DNA of 24,724 nt, taken from assembly GCA_035575035.1 (NCBI GenBank), contig DATLYH010000121.1, positions 1 through 24,724 on the forward strand. Reading direction: 5' to 3'. The stretch is from DATLYH01 sp035575035 (GTDB lineage: Bacteria; Planctomycetota; Planctomycetia; Gemmatales; Gemmataceae). The notes under the pieces are model-generated. The model had not been told where the DNA came from. It worked only from the letters and a program-made list of their open reading frames with translations, and made no database searches. Below, in pieces: positions 24,221-24,724 of this stretch. Within the stretch, counting starts at the first letter, position 1. Each line of letters starts with the position of its first letter. A program made the position numbers and the translations under genes.

Positions 24221-24286
24221 GGAGCCGCGACCGTAAGGGAGCGGAGTTACAACCACTCCCTCGCTGAAAAGCCGGGTGGCGGCTCC
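24221..24286. repeat. Nested inverted repeat, likely a dispersed palindromic element
   Basis: Outer arms GGAGCCGC (24221-24228) and GCGGCTCC (24279-24286) are perfect, continued by ACC with GGT. Inside, GGGAG (24237-24241) pairs with CTCCC (24256-24260). A minus-strand frame reads TPLPYGRGSD across the left arm; I remember this peptide from many spurious ORFs in planctomycetes and acidobacteria, which points to a dispersed repeat. The rest of 23982-24440, between the divergent barrel and lipoprotein genes, has no gene I can support and must hold both promoters; I could not place them with confidence. Confidence 0.5.
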
Positions 24287-24440
24287 CAAGACTGCTCTTG
24301 TCCGCCGACCGGCCGGATGATATGGGGGGTGACCCTGTACCTTCCAGTGGCCGATGCAACCGGCTCCGGAGCCCGAACGTCCCCAGTCCGGTCCCCCAAG
24401 GCGGGCCGGCCGGCAGCGTGCGCAGAGAGGGAGAGGCCCA

Positions 24441-24724
24441 GTGTTCGAACCAGGAACAATCAAAGCGCGGGACGAACAGGCCGCGGACGGCCGGGGAAGT
24501 CGGGTCGGCCGATGCGCCGCTTATCCCGTCCTCCTTTTCCCTCTTTTCCTCGTCGGGCCGCTCGGCTGCGCCAACTTCTGGGACGACGTCACCAGCCGCG
24601 ACTTCAAGCTCAAAGAGCTGTTCGTCAAGCCCGACCCCATGGAAGTACTGGCCCACAGCACCGACGGCGACAAGCAGGCCCGGGCCTTGCGCGCTCTGCG
24701 CGAGCCGAAGCAGTACGGCGGTAG
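24441..24724 (+). CDS. HEAT-repeat lipoprotein, 5' part only (cut by window end)
   Basis: GTG 24441 follows GGGAGAGG (24429-24436) by four bases. The first 30 residues are polar and basic (KARDEQAADGRGSRVGR). A hydrophobic run (VLLFPLFLVGP) then leads into LGCANFW, a lipobox-like sequence with the Cys to be lipidated. The start of the mature part, FWDDVTSRDFKLKELF, VKPDPMEVLAHSTDGDKQAR and ALRALREPKQYGG, matches a planctomycete protein type that I recall as a HEAT-repeat domain protein; STDGDxxARALRALREP is its first helical repeat. 94 codons are present with no stop, so the gene continues to the right. The unusually long N-terminal region before the signal leaves open a later start. Confidence 0.72.
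   Translation, partial: MFEPGTIKARDEQAADGRGSRVGRCAAYPVLLFPLFLVGPLGCANFWDDVTSRDFKLKELFVKPDPMEVLAHSTDGDKQARALRALREPKQYGG

Noticed and set aside
24194..24440. Plus-strand ORF of 176 residues starting at 24194
   Set aside because: It runs through the palindromic repeat. The lipoprotein frame from GTG 24441 has a ribosome binding site, a signal region and a lipobox.
24436..24470. tRNA T-arm suggested by GTTCGAACC
   Set aside because: The flanking bases do not pair as a T-stem and no acceptor or anticodon arm is found around it.

Overview
The window is GC-rich bacterial chromosome, most likely from a planctomycete of the Gemmata/Zavarzinella type. I infer this from the combination of gene families: two DUF1559 pilin-like proteins with an H-X9-DG tail, a DUF1501 protein, a one-off secreted sulfatase, a BBP7-type outer-membrane barrel, a cohesin/dockerin protein with an N-terminal LEDR sorting motif beside a PEP-CTERM protein, a DUF1573 protein, and a HEAT-repeat lipoprotein at the right edge. 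No taxonomic search was possible.

Layout. 1-130: three and a fraction copies of a 38-bp tandem repeat. 277-349 (-): tRNA-Glu(TTC). 441-734 (-): small membrane-anchored hypothetical protein. 978-2228 (+): cobL, a CbiE-CbiT fusion of cobalamin synthesis. 2421-5947 (+): an operon for 2-oxo acid dehydrogenase E1 alpha, E1 beta and E2; the E3 gene is not in the window. The E2 linker carries two copies of a G6/C6 palindromic element in frame. 6070-7429 (+): a Tyr-rich secreted protein, then a DUF1559 protein with a good sigma-70-like promoter. 7531-10586 (+): two coupled genes for surface proteins that share a choice-of-anchor-M-like domain but carry different sorting signals. 10644-12440 (-): DUF1559 protein, a doubtful small ORF and a secreted Cys-rich protein.

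12555-16224 (-) is visibly less GC-rich than the rest. It holds a close-packed gene set (DUF1573 membrane protein, LolA-like secreted protein with a C-terminal anchor, a possible 52-residue ORF, a secreted Cys-rich protein). Downstream of it lies a reverse-transcriptase remnant that has lost its core and has LANE in place of YADD. Upstream of it lies a fragment of a Ser/Thr kinase gene. This looks like an acquired or rearranged segment.

16951-19921 (-): sulfatase, NADPH-dependent FMN reductase, cupin. 20162-20980 (-): a DUF1805-VOC fusion protein. 21158-22615 (+): DUF1501 protein. 22695-23981 (-): BBP7-type barrel. 24441 to the end (+): the start of a HEAT-repeat lipoprotein. Many starts here have a clear Shine-Dalgarno sequence, which I used to choose between in-frame start codons. 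Several palindromic intergenic elements look like members of dispersed repeat families.
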